Below are positions 63,341-64,000 of a stretch of 64,000 bases of DNA, piece after piece. Both the position numbers and the translations under genes were made by a program. The notes under the pieces were generated by a model. That model ran no database searches, had not been told where the DNA came from, and saw only the letters and a program-made list of their open reading frames with translations. Positions within the stretch are counted from its first letter, which is position 1, and each line of letters opens with the position of its first letter. Source of the stretch: Sipunculus nudus (Eukaryota; Annelida; Sipuncula; Golfingiida; Sipunculidae); assembly GCA_026874595.1 (NCBI GenBank), contig CM049317.1, positions 56,554,118 to 56,618,117 of the forward strand, given 5' to 3'.

Positions 63341-64000
63341 GTAGGTTTATACTTATATGCTTCTTTTTCGGTCTATCGGAGTGCTATTTTACAAAACATG
63401 ACCAAATGTGTAGATGAATTAAATCCTAGTTTTACAAAAGGTTTATATATTTCTGTGCTACATAAAGTGCAACATCTGTCTTTGCTTTAATGCTTATGCA
63501 AAAGAGCGGTTTTGACGTACTTGCGTGGAATAAATCAGTCAGTATTTTTTAAGGGCATGGAAATACGGTAAAATGTCTTAAGACACGAATCACTCTGAGA
63601 AGAGGGTTTGATAGGGATTGGAACCGTATCGCCTTAGAAGAAGCCGGAATGACGCTCTTTTGTGACCACGCCCAATCAGTGGATTATAGATGGGTTTTTG
63701 AAATCGTAGGATTGTGAAATCGGCAAAGAAGGCTAACCTAAGTAAGGGCGGATTTGCACTTATCAACGAATCGTTTTCATACTGTATAGCCTCGTCATTT
63801 CGCAATCATCGAAACCAATAGATTTTTGGCGGGTTAAGAATTGGGGGGGGGGGGGGGGGCGCTAGCGTATGGTGATGGTAAAAGGTTAGTCAAGGACTAA
63901 TTTAAAAACATCGATAATAGTGCATATTGCGCCAGTCGTAAGTCTGAACTCATTAAACTAGGGAGAAACGAAATCATTCGTAAATATTCATTATGAGTTT
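63341..64000. other. Right flank, no gene recognised
   Basis: Mostly unique DNA, with a 17-base poly-G run at 63843-63859. A 71-residue minus-strand frame (63590-63805) has no recognisable feature. Confidence 0.5.

Overview
This window is animal nuclear DNA, AT-rich by eye, with one recognisable protein-coding gene: a two-exon Hox3 homeobox gene on the minus strand. Exon 1 (60764-61220) carries the hexapeptide and exon 2 (48907-49637) carries the complete homeodomain. An intron of about 11.1 kb separates them. The canonical Hox3 hexapeptide, homeodomain and C-terminal KLTHL end, long AT microsatellites, tRNA-derived SINEs and repeats rich in AGGTCA half-sites suggest a lophotrochozoan, most plausibly a mollusc. 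The phylum is inference only; the sequence does not fix the species.

Layout. From 1 to about 48 kb no gene could be supported. In a normally oriented Hox cluster this would be the Hox3-Hox2 side. It holds simple repeats (more than thirty AT arrays, AAT arrays, many poly-C or poly-G runs) and several families of short non-autonomous DNA transposons: an 885-bp element with CCGGTGTA ends in two inverted copies, a TCGCGAA-rich family, TA-flanked pogo-like elements, a GGCGCGGATC-ended element and a GAGTCCGAGT-rich element. It also holds tRNA-derived SINEs, a 27-bp minisatellite and a composite repeat whose roughly 143-bp subunits carry AGGTCA direct repeats. Scattered among these are unique, GC-richer islands (for example 2450-3010, 25440-25920 and 41240-41630) that look like candidate cis-regulatory DNA. 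The 41.2-41.6 kb island contains an exact PBX-MEIS composite site.

From 48 to 64 kb is the Hox3 transcription unit and its upstream flank. The two coding exons join in frame (phase 1, split Gly codon) into a protein of 395 residues, or 379 if the conserved MQKA start is used. A strong 3' splice site just upstream of exon 1 implies a 5' UTR intron, so the promoter is probably further right. The intron contains three GC-rich islands (52100-52620, 52840-53345, 56860-57020), a CTCF-like site and a cluster of TAATCGAT motifs that continues upstream of exon 1.

No tRNA, rRNA, CRISPR, known Hox-cluster microRNA or intact transposase was seen. Most open reading frames in the window are translations of microsatellites or repeats. 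All motif and repeat calls were made by eye.
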